A DNA stretch of 54,665 nucleotides from an uncultured Collinsella sp. (GTDB taxonomy: Bacteria > Actinomycetota > Coriobacteriia > Coriobacteriales > Coriobacteriaceae), in NCBI GenBank assembly GCA_902464565.1, contig CABQJV010000012.1:1-54665 (forward strand). Reading direction: 5' to 3'. The translations under genes and the position numbers were made by a program. Shown here one piece after another: positions 37,315 through 45,669 of the stretch (positions within the stretch are counted from its first letter, which is position 1; each line of letters starts with the position of its first letter). Under the pieces are notes generated by a model. The model saw only the letters and a program-made list of their open reading frames with translations. It had not been told where the DNA came from and made no database searches.

Positions 37315-39537
37315 CTACACGATTTGGTTCACGTGCGTCTCGTCATCGAACTTGGCGGCGCCGGGCTCAACGTCCTGGGGAGCGGCGGCGTCCACCAGAG
37401 CCTGCTTGAGCTCGGTGTACTGACGCTCTACCTCGCCCTCTGCCCAAACCTGGTCGGCAATGGCGTCGACCTGGCAGGCGGAGAACTTGTCCTCGGGCGT
37501 ATGCGAGACCGGGTCGACCTTGTGAATGGTCAGCTCGTTGCACTTGCCGATCCACCACTGGTAGGTCATGTAGACCGTGCCCTTATTGATGCGATCGCTC
37601 ACGTCGGCGCGGCTGTATACCTGGCCGCGGCGGCTATGAATCGAGACGATGTCGCCGTTCTTGATGCCGCGCGCCTGGGCGTCCGCGGGATTCATGCGGA
37701 CAAAGCCGGGCTCGTCGGCGAGCAGCGCCAGCGTCTTGCAGTTGCCGGTCATCGAGCGGCAGCTGTAGTGACCGACCTCGCGGACGGTGCACAGAATGAG
37801 CGGGTACTCATCGTCGGGAAGCTCGGAGGGCGCCTCCCAGTCGTGCGCCATCAGGTTGGCGCGGCCGTCCTTGGTGGTGAACTTGCCACCAGCGAACATG
37901 TCGGGCGTACCGTGGTCGTTCACATCGGTGCTCTTGACCGGCCACTGGGCGTAACCGCCCTCGGGAGCCATCTTCTCGTAGGTCGCGCCCACAAAGTTGG
38001 GGCACAGGCTAATGCACTCGTTCCAGATCTGCTCGGTGTTGTCGTAGTGCATGGGATAGCCCATACGCGTGGACAGGTCCGCGAAGATCTCCCAGTCGTG
38101 GCGGCACTCGCCCTTGGGCGGAACAGCCGCGTCAAAGTGCTGGAAGCTACGGTCGGATGCGGTAAAGACACCCTCGTGCTCGCCCCAAGAGGTAGCGGGC
38201 AGGATGACGTCGGCGAGCATGGTCGTCTGCGTCATAAAGATGTCCTGGCAAATGAACAGATCCAGCTCGGAGAGCGTCTTGCGCATACCGGCCGAATCGG
38301 GCTCGGTCTGCACCGGGTCCTCGCCGTAGTTGTAGAAGCAGTGCACCTTGCCCTCGTCGACCAGGTGGCCCAGGTCGGTGAGCTTGTAGCCCTCCTCGAG
38401 CGGGAGCTTTTCCTCGGGCACGCCCCAAGCCTTTGCAAACTTGGCGCGCACGGCGGGGTCGGTGACTTTCTGGTAGCCAGGGTACAGGTTAGGCAGCATG
38501 CCCATATCGCAGGAGCCCTGGACGTTGTTCTGACCACGCACGGGCGCGAGGCCGGAATTGGGTTTGCCGATCTGGCCGGCAACGCAGGCGATGGAGGCGA
38601 TGGTGTGCACCGTCTTCAGGTTCTGCTTCTGCTGGCATACGCCCATGCCCCAGCCAATGATGGCGGAGGGCTTCGCCGTGGCGTACATCTCGGCAGCTTG
38701 GTGGATCAACGCGGGCTCGACACCCGTGATGTCCTGTACGGATTCGGGAGTGTAGTTCTTGATGGTCTCCCACCACTCGTCAAAGCCGTTCGTGTGCTCG
38801 GCGACGAATTCCTTGTCGTAGAGGCCATCGTTGACCAAGCAGTTGGCAAAGGCGTTGAGGAACGCAACATTGCAACCGTTCTTGATCGGAAGGTAGAGAT
38901 CGGCGATACGCGCGGTTTCGATATGGCGCGGGTCGGCGACGATGATCTTGCAACCCTTTTCTTTGGCTCGCACGATACGCCTTGCGACGATGGGGTGCGA
39001 ATCGGCAGGGTTATAGCCGAAGAGGAAAATGCAGCCCGCATCCTCCATACCGGGGATGGAGCATGACATGCAACCTGAACCAACCGTGTCCATCAGACCG
39101 AGGACAGTAGGGCCGTGTCAAGTACGGGCGCAGTTGTCTACGCTGTGGGTGCCGATGCACGCACGCGTAAACTTCTGCATGACGTAGTTCGCCTCATTGC
39201 CGCCGCCTCGCGAAGAGCCGGTGGTCATGACAGCGTTAGGACCATATTCGTCAATTATGGCCTGCATCTTAGATGCGGTGAAATCCAGTGCCTCGTCCCA
39301 GCTTACGCGCTCAAGATCCGCGCCCTTGGTGCGGCGGATCATCGGGTGCAGTACGCGAGGAGTCAAGATCTTAGTGTCGTTGATGAAGTCATAGCCGCTC
39401 ATGCCCTTAAGGCACAGCTCGCTCTGGTTGGTGATGCCGTTGAGCGGCTCGGTGCCCACGACCTGGCCGTTTTGGACCAGGAGGTTAAACTGGCAACCGG
39501 CGCCGCAATACGGGCAGATCACTTTATGCTTCTCCAT
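37315..39537 (-). CDS. fdhF: Formate dehydrogenase H-type, selenocysteine-containing (UGA at 39118-39120)
   Basis: A 740-residue bis-MGD formate dehydrogenase. The Fe4S4 ligands are C8, C11, C15 and C42, followed by K44. An in-frame TGA encodes residue 140 in the context CARTUHGPTV; the same residue number and neighbouring His are known for E. coli FdhF, where Sec140 binds Mo. Without recoding the gene looks like two fragments (39118-39537 and 37315-39117). A SECIS-like hairpin follows the TGA, and selA, selB, selC and selD are all in the window. The start at 39537 follows GGAAGGAGGG. It oxidises formate to CO2 and passes electrons to its ferredoxin partner and the Hyf hydrogenase. Confidence 0.96.
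39087..39120 (-). promoter_or_regulatory. SECIS element of fdhF, with the Sec UGA codon
   Basis: The UGA codon is 39118-39120. From 12 bases past it on the minus strand, UGUCC (39106-39102) pairs with GGACA (39091-39087). UC/GA extends the stem to a loop GGUCU, with one bulged U. GGUCU in the loop is also what SelB recognises in the E. coli fdhF SECIS. The element lies inside the coding sequence, as is normal in bacteria. Confidence 0.8.
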
Positions 39538-39612
39538 GACACCCTCCTTCCTTTTTCTGCTACCGAATACTCGGTACGTATTTGACAATCATTGGGCCTG
39601 TCGCCCCAACGC

Positions 39613-40131
39613 TTACGCCTCGTTTTCGATGGTGGCGCGGGCACGCTCGGCAGTCAGTTCTGCCAAACGTTCCTCGTCTACCAGGGTGAGGCCCTTGGTC
39701 GGGCACGCCTCGGCACACGCCGGACCGCCGGGACGGTCCACGCACAGGTCGCACTTGAGCACGAAGCTCTTGGTCTGCGAACCCACGCGAACGTCGCCCA
39801 TCAAGACGGGGACCTGCGTGGTCGCCACGCTCACGGCGCCAAAGGGGCATGCCATGACGCAGCTCTTGCAGCCGATGCAGTTGTCCTCGTTGACGCCGAT
39901 GCGATGGTTCTTTGGATCAAAGAACAAGGCGCCCGTAGGACAGGCCTTCGCGCACGGGGCATCCTCGCAGTGATGGCAAGCCACCGGTGCGGAGATCTCG
40001 TACGTACGCGTCACGCGCAGGCGCGGCGCGGCGATGTTACCGGGGATGTCGTGTGCCTCGATACACGCCGCCATGCAGGTTTGACACCCAATGCAGCGCG
40101 AAGAATCGGCTACGACTCGCTTATTACCCAT
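39613..40131 (-). CDS. 4Fe-4S ferredoxin-type electron carrier of formate dehydrogenase (HycB/HydN-like)
   Basis: A 172-residue polyferredoxin with four Fe4S4 motifs (CIGCQTCMAAC, CHHCEDAPCAKAC, CIGCKSCVMAC, CDLC...CAEAC). It lies directly upstream of fdhF and is the likely primary electron acceptor or an assembly partner, as with HydN or HycB in E. coli. The start at 40131 follows GGAGGGAG; a longer open frame to 40305 would enter the regulatory region and is rejected. The cluster therefore has two such subunits, this one with FdhF and HyfA with the hydrogenase. Confidence 0.92.
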   Translation of the reverse strand: MGNKRVVADSSRCIGCQTCMAACIEAHDIPGNIAAPRLRVTRTYEISAPVACHHCEDAPCAKACPTGALFFDPKNHRIGVNEDNCIGCKSCVMACPFGAVSVATTQVPVLMGDVRVGSQTKSFVLKCDLCVDRPGGPACAEACPTKGLTLVDEERLAELTAERARATIENEA

Positions 40132-40557
40132 GTTGTTCACTCCCTCCTGAATCCCTTGCCGGAGAGACCCTGTCGACATTGACCCAAGCCGCCCGTGGCC
40201 TGGCATCGACGAATCGAATGCATGCGGCGAAACATGCACTCGGTAGAGTTTCTCCAACGATATACAGGTTAAATATACGCAGTTGCAGGGGGCAAACTTG
40301 AGCATAGGCCCTGCAATACGGGTGTATTGCAGGGGTTTTGGCAGGTTGGAATTATTCTCTAGAAGCTATAAAGGTGAGTGTATTACATGCGTACGCCTCA
40401 GAGATTTTTATGCGCTCTCATTTTGGATGTACTACGCTTGTATTCGTGTTTATGGTTATCAACTTGAGTGAAATAAAGTAATCGTTATAAGATGCTCAAG
40501 TATCGGCACATGCCGCATTTGACCGACTATATTGCACGCTCATTAAGGGGGCCAGTG
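40132..40557. other. 426-base divergent regulatory region
   Basis: No gene is seen here. The stretch separates the formate dehydrogenase operon (minus) from the toxin-antitoxin pair (plus). It is more AT-rich than its surroundings from about 40340 to 40500. It holds a strong palindrome and an extra half-site (40283-40334) and TATATT/TATA-like sequences at about 40260-40277 that could be a minus-strand -10, but I cannot fix a promoter. A ribosome site AAGGGG lies just before the antitoxin start. Confidence 0.6.
40283..40334. promoter_or_regulatory. Candidate operator of the formate dehydrogenase operon
   Basis: A perfect 11-base palindrome CCCTGCAATAC / GTATTGCAGGG (40309-40319 and 40324-40334) has a 4-base centre. 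A third half-site TTGCAGGG lies at 40283-40290. The arrangement looks like a dimeric regulator site with an additional half-site, about 150-200 bases upstream of the first start codon. A T-tract (TTTT at 40336-40339) means a plus-strand terminator cannot be excluded. Confidence 0.5.
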
Positions 40558-40881
40558 ATGTCATCGACTCAAAAAAGAGCCATCCTGCAGGTGCGCATTC
40601 GCGAGGAAGACAAGCAGCATGCCGAGCATCTCTACGATGCCATGGGCACATCGCTCGCCGAGGCTGTCCGCTTATTTGTCGCGCAAAGCATTTTGATGCG
40701 CAAGCTCCCCTTTCAGCCGGTCGCCGTGCGCTCAAAGGACGGCACCGCCGCCTATGGATCGCTCAAAGCATATGGTGACCCCAATCGCCGCGCCGAGGAG
40801 CGCAATGCCTGGATTGAATACCTAGCCACAGAAAGCGATGAGTCGGTTTTGGGTCCCGAGGAAGTAGATATCCATGAGTAG
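40558..40881 (+). CDS. RelB/DinJ-like antitoxin
   Basis: A 107-residue protein. Its N-terminal half (about 8-55: AILQVRIREEDKQHAE, then LAEAVRLFVAQSI) has the ribbon-helix-helix pattern of RelB/DinJ antitoxins. The acidic C-terminal half would bind the toxin. The start at 40558 follows AAGGGG; an in-frame ATG at 40492 lies in AT-rich leader. Its last 8 bases overlap the PIN-domain gene, the usual coupling in type II toxin-antitoxin operons. RelB-like antitoxins usually pair with RelE/YafQ; a PIN partner is less common. Confidence 0.8.
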   Translation: MSSTQKRAILQVRIREEDKQHAEHLYDAMGTSLAEAVRLFVAQSILMRKLPFQPVAVRSKDGTAAYGSLKAYGDPNRRAEERNAWIEYLATESDESVLGPEEVDIHE

Positions 40882-41350
40882 CACCATCATCGACGAGACC
40901 GTCATCCTGCGCTACCTGCTTAACGACGACGAGGTCCTGTCACCGCGCGCCGCCAAGGTCATCGCCACGCGCACCGCTCGTGTCTACCCCGAGATCATCA
41001 CGCGCGTCGTGGTCACGCTGCGCGACGTCTATAAGGTTCCCCGTGCTGAGATTGCTACGGCCATGAGAAGGCTGCTCGATGACGTCATGGTCGACGAGCC
41101 CACCGTTATCGCCCTTGCCATCAAACTGTTCGGCAAGACGCATATGGACTTTACCGACTGCCTCCTCGCAGCCCGAACCGCCATCTACAACGATGATGTC
41201 GTGAGCTTTGGCAAGCCCATCATCCAAGGCATGATCGACTACCGCCGCCAGCGCCAAACCGCCGCCGACGCCCGCGACCGCGCCGCCGAATCCCGCAGCC
41301 GCAGCACCGACTCCACCATCGACAAACTCCGCCACCAATCCCGCCACTAA
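40874..41350 (+). CDS. PIN-domain toxin (VapC-like ribonuclease)
   Basis: A 158-residue protein whose first 130 residues fit the PIN nuclease fold: D7 in IIDETVIL, E40 in YPEIITRV, and D92/D95 in HMDFTDCLLAA. These acidic residues would bind Mg or Mn for RNA cleavage. The last 30 residues are strongly charged and Ser/Arg-rich. Co-encoded with, and overlapping, the antitoxin gene. The RNA target cannot be predicted here. Confidence 0.8.
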   Translation: MSSTIIDETVILRYLLNDDEVLSPRAAKVIATRTARVYPEIITRVVVTLRDVYKVPRAEIATAMRRLLDDVMVDEPTVIALAIKLFGKTHMDFTDCLLAARTAIYNDDVVSFGKPIIQGMIDYRRQRQTAADARDRAAESRSRSTDSTIDKLRHQSRH

Positions 41351-41395
41351 CTGACAGGCAACGGCAACGCCCGCCTCTCAGCCCCATCCCCTCCT

Positions 41396-41464
41396 AAGTT
41401 GCGGTGAAATAGTTCCTGGATTTAGGCTTATTCGAGCTTTTCAGGAACTATTTCACCGCAACTT
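41396..41464 (+). repeat. Family A palindrome, copy A5
   Basis: Perfect 23-base arms (41396-41418 and 41442-41464), starting 45 bases after the PIN gene stop, with the CCTCCTAAG leader on the left. Of the other bases between the two genes, 41486-41507 hold a small hairpin (TTAGTGCC/GGCACTAA); I see no more. Confidence 0.9.
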
Positions 41465-41648
41465 TCTGTAAGGGTGGTTTTTAGTGCCACCGAGGGGCAC
41501 TAATCAACCGTTTGCCGATATGTTTGGCTCTGGCTCATGGCTCTGACCTGCCCCGTCAAGCTTTTGGTCAGTTCATGGCAAGGTCTGGCGGACCAAATAT
41601 GGGATAGCGTAGTGTCATTCACTCCCCCTCGAGACCATGGGGTCGAAA

Positions 41649-42644
41649 ATGAGTCATGATAAACGCTGTTCCAAACCGCAAGCAGAGCTGTTCTTCCGGT
41701 TATTCGAGGCCCATCATGGCGGGCACCTGTTTGTAGCTACCAAAAAATGGGACGAACGCTGTGCCTACGCGCTCATGCAAAAAGAGATGATTATTCGACT
41801 CTACAACCATGTCTACGCTGATCCCGCGTATTGGAATGACCTCGGCGTCGAAGATCGCATCTTTCAATTGGCATCCGCTATTGCGGTCGTTGAACCGGAT
41901 GCCGTGTTTTGTGGAGCAACGGCGGCGCTGCTCTATGGCATCGGTTCTGCATATTCGCTTCTCGACAAGGTGCAAGTGCTGCTACCGCGTTCCACCAGAC
42001 GCGATATGTACGAATTCGTTGAATACCGACGCTGGCGACCGGGCGACGTATGGCAGCTCGGCCCGTTTACGCTAACGGATCCATATCGCACGGTGGTCGA
42101 CATCGCCCGAACGAGCGCTTTTCGATATGCACTAGGCTATGTCGACGGGTTGGCTCGTGAGTACGGTGTCGAGCGTGAAGAATTGCGTGCATATGCACAA
42201 GCGAACTGCCGCGGATTGCACGGCATCGCGCGCGCATTTGACGTTTTTGAACACATGGATGGCAGGTCGGATAACGGTGGAGAATCCGAAGCACGGGCGG
42301 CAATGATTATGGCAGGAGTTGCCGCTCCCGAACTTCAGGTTGAAATCACTCGACCGGGAAACGCCGGCTATTATTTGGCAGATTACGGCTGGCAGATGCC
42401 AAACGGCTCTTGGATGCTGGCTGAGCTGCATGGACTGGGCAAGTTCGAGGGCGATGCCCAAAATGATCCGGAACATACTGCGGCAAAAACCTATCGAGCT
42501 GCCCTCGTGCGCGACGCGAACCTGCGTGCTATGGGCCACAACGTCATTCATTTCAAGCTCTTAGACACCTACGATGTCAAAGCGTTCGGCTCCATGATGC
42601 GCGGCTACGGTATACCGACCACAAAACCCTACGCAGACTCCTGA
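41649..42644 (+). CDS. AbiEi-like protein with nuclease-like C-terminal domain
   Basis: A 331-residue protein. The N-terminal 150 residues resemble the winged-helix/AbiEi-type antitoxin region found in many actinobacterial proteins (a VYADP segment, ATAALLYGIG, then a beta-rich part). The C-terminal part has a spacing reminiscent of PD-(D/E)XK or Vsr-like endonucleases: E in GGESEARA (about 211), D in YLADYGW (about 244) and E-x7-K in AELHGLGKF (about 258). The start at 41649 is chosen for GGGG at 7 bases; ATG at 41637 is possible. No AbiEii-type toxin gene is adjacent. It may be a stand-alone defence or DNA-metabolism protein; function unproven. GC content is lower than in its neighbours. 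Confidence 0.65.
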   Translation: MSHDKRCSKPQAELFFRLFEAHHGGHLFVATKKWDERCAYALMQKEMIIRLYNHVYADPAYWNDLGVEDRIFQLASAIAVVEPDAVFCGATAALLYGIGSAYSLLDKVQVLLPRSTRRDMYEFVEYRRWRPGDVWQLGPFTLTDPYRTVVDIARTSAFRYALGYVDGLAREYGVEREELRAYAQANCRGLHGIARAFDVFEHMDGRSDNGGESEARAAMIMAGVAAPELQVEITRPGNAGYYLADYGWQMPNGSWMLAELHGLGKFEGDAQNDPEHTAAKTYRAALVRDANLRAMGHNVIHFKLLDTYDVKAFGSMMRGYGIPTTKPYADS

Positions 42645-42705
42645 CCGGCCGCCCTCATCTTCTCGACAAAAGAACCCATCATCGACCCAGCCCGCTCGGC
42701 CTCAA

Positions 42706-42776
42706 TAAGTTGCGGTGAAATAGTTCCTGGATAACAGCTATTGCGGCTAATCCAGGAACTATTTCACCGCAACTTA
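42706..42776 (+). repeat. Family A palindrome, copy A6
   Basis: Perfect 27-base arms (42706-42732 and 42750-42776), the longest stem in the family, starting 61 bases after the preceding gene and sharing the CCTCAATAAG leader with copy A2. Confidence 0.92.
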
Positions 42777-42809
42777 GGAGGGGATATGGGGTCCCGGCAT
42801 GCATATGAA

Positions 42810-42843
42810 AACGGCTCTGGCACCAAATAGAGCCAAAGCCGTT
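42810..42843 (-). terminator. Terminator of the tRNA-Pro/tRNA-Gly transcript
   Basis: On the minus strand AACGGCT pairs with AGCCGTT and TGGC with GCCA inside, followed by TTC after a TT. It lies 12 bases past the tRNA-Gly 3' end. Confidence 0.8.
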
Positions 42844-42855
42844 TAAACTATCCTA

Positions 42856-42929
42856 TGGAGCGGGCGACGGGAATCGAACCCGCGTCATCAGCTTGGAAGG
42901 CTGGGGTTCTACCATTGAACTACGCCCGC
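42856..42929 (-). tRNA. tRNA-Gly (anticodon UCC)
   Basis: Acceptor GCGGGCG/CGCCCGC, discriminator U, encoded CCA. The anticodon stem CAGC/GCTG holds loop CTTCCAA (UCC). The T-arm has TTCGATT. It follows tRNA-Pro by 6 bases. Confidence 0.97.
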
Positions 42930-42935
42930 AAGATA

Positions 42936-43012
42936 TGGTCGGGACGACAGGATTTGAACCTGCGACATCCTGCTCCCAAAGCAGGCGCGCTACCAAACTG
43001 CGCCACGTCCCG
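42936..43012 (-). tRNA. tRNA-Pro (anticodon UGG)
   Basis: Acceptor CGGGACG/CGTCCCG, discriminator A, encoded CCA. The anticodon stem CCTGC/GCAGG holds loop TTTGGGA (UGG). The T-arm has TTCAAAT. First tRNA of a two-tRNA transcript. Confidence 0.97.
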
Positions 43013-43063
43013 AAGGTGTTGAGCAGCTAAGGTCTAAACCTTGCGTGTCCCAAAGCGAAGGAA

Positions 43064-43092
43064 ATTATAGGGGAGACTCCCCGCCTGTGCAA
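43064..43092 (-). promoter_or_regulatory. Promoter of the tRNA-Pro/tRNA-Gly operon
   Basis: On the minus strand TTGCAC (43092-43087), a 17-base spacer and a perfect TATAAT (43069-43064) precede tRNA-Pro by about 52 bases. The spacer itself is a GGGGAGTCTCCCC palindrome. This is the clearest housekeeping-type promoter in the window. It sits just past the brnQ stop. Confidence 0.85.
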
Positions 43093-43103
43093 GCGCAGAA
43101 ACA

Positions 43104-44462
43104 CTAGCTCCTCGAATGTGCGACAAACTGGCTATGGGCCAGGCCGATCACAAACGCCACTACGGCGACTGGTGCCCACGCAGCACCGATATCTGCCAGC
43201 GGCAACGCATCGAACGGCAGCCACGCGCCAGCAAAGAACGCATCGCGGACCGAAGTGATCACGCTCTGCACCGCGACCACGCCGCCGACCCAAACCCAAA
43301 CCTGCGGATGTGCGTCGCAAAAAACATGCACCAGGCCCATAAGTACCAGCACAATGGCAACGGGATACAGTGCATTGAGCATGGGCACCGAGAACATGAG
43401 GATCACGTCGAGGCCCACGTTGGAGAGCACGCACGAAAACGCCGCGAACACAAAGGCGAGAATCGCAAAGGGACGGCGCATGGCCTCCTCGGAAGCCTCC
43501 GCTCCGCCTTTAACCACATACGTCTCGCAGAAGTAACGCGAGCAGCAGCTGATAAGGCCAATACACACGTTCATGCAGGCAAGGAAAAAGATCGCAAAGA
43601 CCACGACCGTGCCGGCAAGACCAAAGTGCATGGAGGCAGAGCGGGCAAGGATGGCGGCGCCGTTGGTGGCATCGGGCATCACGGTGCTGAGCTGCGTGCC
43701 GGCAAGCGCCAGGCCGCAGTAGATGATGGCCATGAGCACGCCGGCGATCACACCGGAGCGCGAAATTTCAAAAGCGACGCGCTTGTCATCGGTCACGCCC
43801 AGCTCGTGAATGGTCTCGGCGATGATGATGCCGAAGGCGAGCGACGCAAGCAGGTCCATGGTCTGGTAGCCGGTCAAGAAGCCTTGGACCGCAGCGCCGG
43901 CATCATAGAGAGCTTGCGGGGCAGCAGCCGGTCCCAGCGGCGAGATCACGGCGGCGCCGACAACGAGCACGATAAGCGCAATGAGCGCAGGGCCCGTAAT
44001 GCGACCGAGCACGCGTGTGATGACACCCGGGCGCAGCGTGAGCGCAAACGCGACGACAAAGAAGCCAACGGCAAACACCAGACGTGCCGTGCCGAGCGAG
44101 ACGCCCTCGGGCAGCAGCGGTACCAGCATCTCGAAGGCCGTGGAGCTCGTGCGCGGAATAGCCAGGCACGGGCCGATGGCCAGATACACCGCCGCAACGA
44201 AGAATTCGCCAAACTTGGGGTGCACGCGGCCGGCAAGCTCGCGCGCCGTTCCGGCAAGCGCCACGGCGATAAATCCCATGACGGGCAGGCCGATGGCGGC
44301 AATCAGAAAGCCGAGCATGGCGACCGGCGTGGCAGAACCTGCCTGCAGCGCCAGCAACGGCGGAATAATGAGGTTGCCGGCGCCAAAGAGCATCGAGAAC
44401 AAGGCGATGCCGACGGTAGCGACATGATCGGAACGCAGACCACGCGAGGCGGATGAGGCCAT
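43104..44462 (-). CDS. brnQ: Branched-chain amino acid transport carrier BrnQ
   Basis: A 452-residue membrane protein with about 12 helices, of the LIVCS family. It imports Leu, Ile or Val with Na+ or H+. The N-terminal family segment IALFSMLFGAGNLIIPPLLA is visible at about residues 18-37. It forms a single-gene unit between the selenium locus and the tRNA genes; the small hairpin that follows it overlaps the tRNA promoter. Confidence 0.93.
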   Translation of the reverse strand: MASSASRGLRSDHVATVGIALFSMLFGAGNLIIPPLLALQAGSATPVAMLGFLIAAIGLPVMGFIAVALAGTARELAGRVHPKFGEFFVAAVYLAIGPCLAIPRTSSTAFEMLVPLLPEGVSLGTARLVFAVGFFVVAFALTLRPGVITRVLGRITGPALIALIVLVVGAAVISPLGPAAAPQALYDAGAAVQGFLTGYQTMDLLASLAFGIIIAETIHELGVTDDKRVAFEISRSGVIAGVLMAIIYCGLALAGTQLSTVMPDATNGAAILARSASMHFGLAGTVVVFAIFFLACMNVCIGLISCCSRYFCETYVVKGGAEASEEAMRRPFAILAFVFAAFSCVLSNVGLDVILMFSVPMLNALYPVAIVLVLMGLVHVFCDAHPQVWVWVGGVVAVQSVITSVRDAFFAGAWLPFDALPLADIGAAWAPVAVVAFVIGLAHSQFVAHSRS

Positions 44463-44490
44463 GAGAGCACCTTTCGAATCAAAACAAAAA

Positions 44491-44515
44491 CGGGACGAGC
44501 AAAAGACCCGTCCCG
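44491..44515 (-). terminator. Terminator of the selD-yedF-desulfurase operon
   Basis: CGGGACG and CGTCCCG pair perfectly around an 11-base loop, with TTTTTGTTTT following on the minus strand, 14 bases after the desulfurase stop. Confidence 0.9.
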
Positions 44516-44529
44516 CAAGTATATACGCT

Positions 44530-45669
44530 TTAGCAGGCTAAATCGCGCAAAGCGTCAATCGCGGTGTCGACTTCCTCGTCCGTGTTGAAATACCCAAACG
44601 AGAAGCGAACCACGCCCTGACGCTCGGTCCCCAGCGCACGGTGCATGAGCGGGGCGCAATGGGCGCCGGGGCGCGTCGCAATCCCCCACCCTTGCATGAG
44701 TGCATCCGAGATCTCGGCAGAGTCGATATCGCCCACGTTGAGCGACACGATCGCCGAGCGCACGGGCTGGTCAAACGCACCATAGAGCTTAATCCCCGGA
44801 ATCTCGCGCACACCGGCAAGGAAGCGATCCGCCAGTGCTCGCTCGTGTGCCGCAATCGCCTCGACCCCGCCTTGCGCCTCGATAAAGTCGAGACCTGCGG
44901 AAAGGCCCGCGATGCCATGACCGTTGAGCGTGCCCGCCTCAAGGCGCGTGGGCCACTCAAGCGGCTGCAGCGCATCAAAGCTGTGCACGCCGGTGCCGCC
45001 CATGGCCCACGGAGCCACGTCAACGCCATCCGCCACGGCCAGGCCGCCGGTGCCTTGAGGTCCCATGAGCCCTTTGTGGCCGGTAAAGCACACAACATCG
45101 AGCCCCATGGCGTGCATATCAATATGCGCCGTGCCGGCAGGCTGAGAGGCGTCAACGATCACCAGCGCACCGGCCGCATGGGCCATGGCCGCCACGCGCG
45201 CAATGTCGACCGCGTTGCCGGTCACATTGGAGGCGTGCGTCACCACCACAGCACGCGTGCCCGGCGTGACCAACCGCTCGAGCTCGTCGTAGTCGAGCAC
45301 GCCGCTCGCATCGCAACCCGCATGCTCAACCGTCACGCCCTGCTCTGCCGCCAGGCGGTTGAGCGGACGCAGCACCGAGTTGTGCTCGAGCACCGTCGTG
45401 ACCACGCGGTCGCCGGGGCGCACCACCCCGTTGATGGCGGTGTTGAGCGCCGCCGTAGAGTTGGGCGTAAAACACACATGGTCCGCCCTCGGGCAACCCA
45501 AAAGGCGCGCGAGCTTGGCACGGCAACCGTGAATCGTACGAGCGGCATCGAGGGCACCCGACGTGGCGCCGCGCCCGGCATTGCCGAGCGAGCACATCGC
45601 CTGCGTCACGGCATCGATGACCGTCTGCGGCTTGTGCATGGTCGTCGCCGCGTTATCCAGGTAGATCAT
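44530..45669 (-). CDS. Cysteine desulfurase family PLP enzyme (selenium-cluster type)
   Basis: A 379-residue class V aminotransferase that likely releases S from Cys or Se from selenocysteine. PLP Lys199 lies in CFTGHKGLMGPQ and the persulfide/perselenide Cys338 in RPGAHCAPL. The start at 45669 follows GGAGGT and overlaps the DUF3343 stop by 4 bases. In many genomes this subfamily travels with selD, yedF and DUF3343, as here; I infer that it supplies Se (or S) to SelD and the small carrier proteins. Confidence 0.92.
   Translation of the reverse strand: MIYLDNAATTMHKPQTVIDAVTQAMCSLGNAGRGATSGALDAARTIHGCRAKLARLLGCPRADHVCFTPNSTAALNTAINGVVRPGDRVVTTVLEHNSVLRPLNRLAAEQGVTVEHAGCDASGVLDYDELERLVTPGTRAVVVTHASNVTGNAVDIARVAAMAHAAGALVIVDASQPAGTAHIDMHAMGLDVVCFTGHKGLMGPQGTGGLAVADGVDVAPWAMGGTGVHSFDALQPLEWPTRLEAGTLNGHGIAGLSAGLDFIEAQGGVEAIAAHERALADRFLAGVREIPGIKLYGAFDQPVRSAIVSLNVGDIDSAEISDALMQGWGIATRPGAHCAPLMHRALGTERQGVVRFSFGYFNTDEEVDTAIDALRDLAC

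Noticed and set aside
39118..39588. Separate short gene or pseudogene fragment upstream of fdhF
   Set aside because: It is the first 139 codons of fdhF up to the selenocysteine UGA plus untranslated sequence before the true start.
40132..40340. Sigma-54 promoter for formate hydrogenlyase
   Set aside because: No TGGCAC-N5-TTGCA pattern at correct spacing was found, and no activator gene is near.
41465..41640. Further long palindrome between A5 and the AbiEi-like gene
   Set aside because: Only short imperfect inverted repeats (TTAGTGCC/GGCACTAA and CTGACC/GGTCAG) are present, not enough to call an element.
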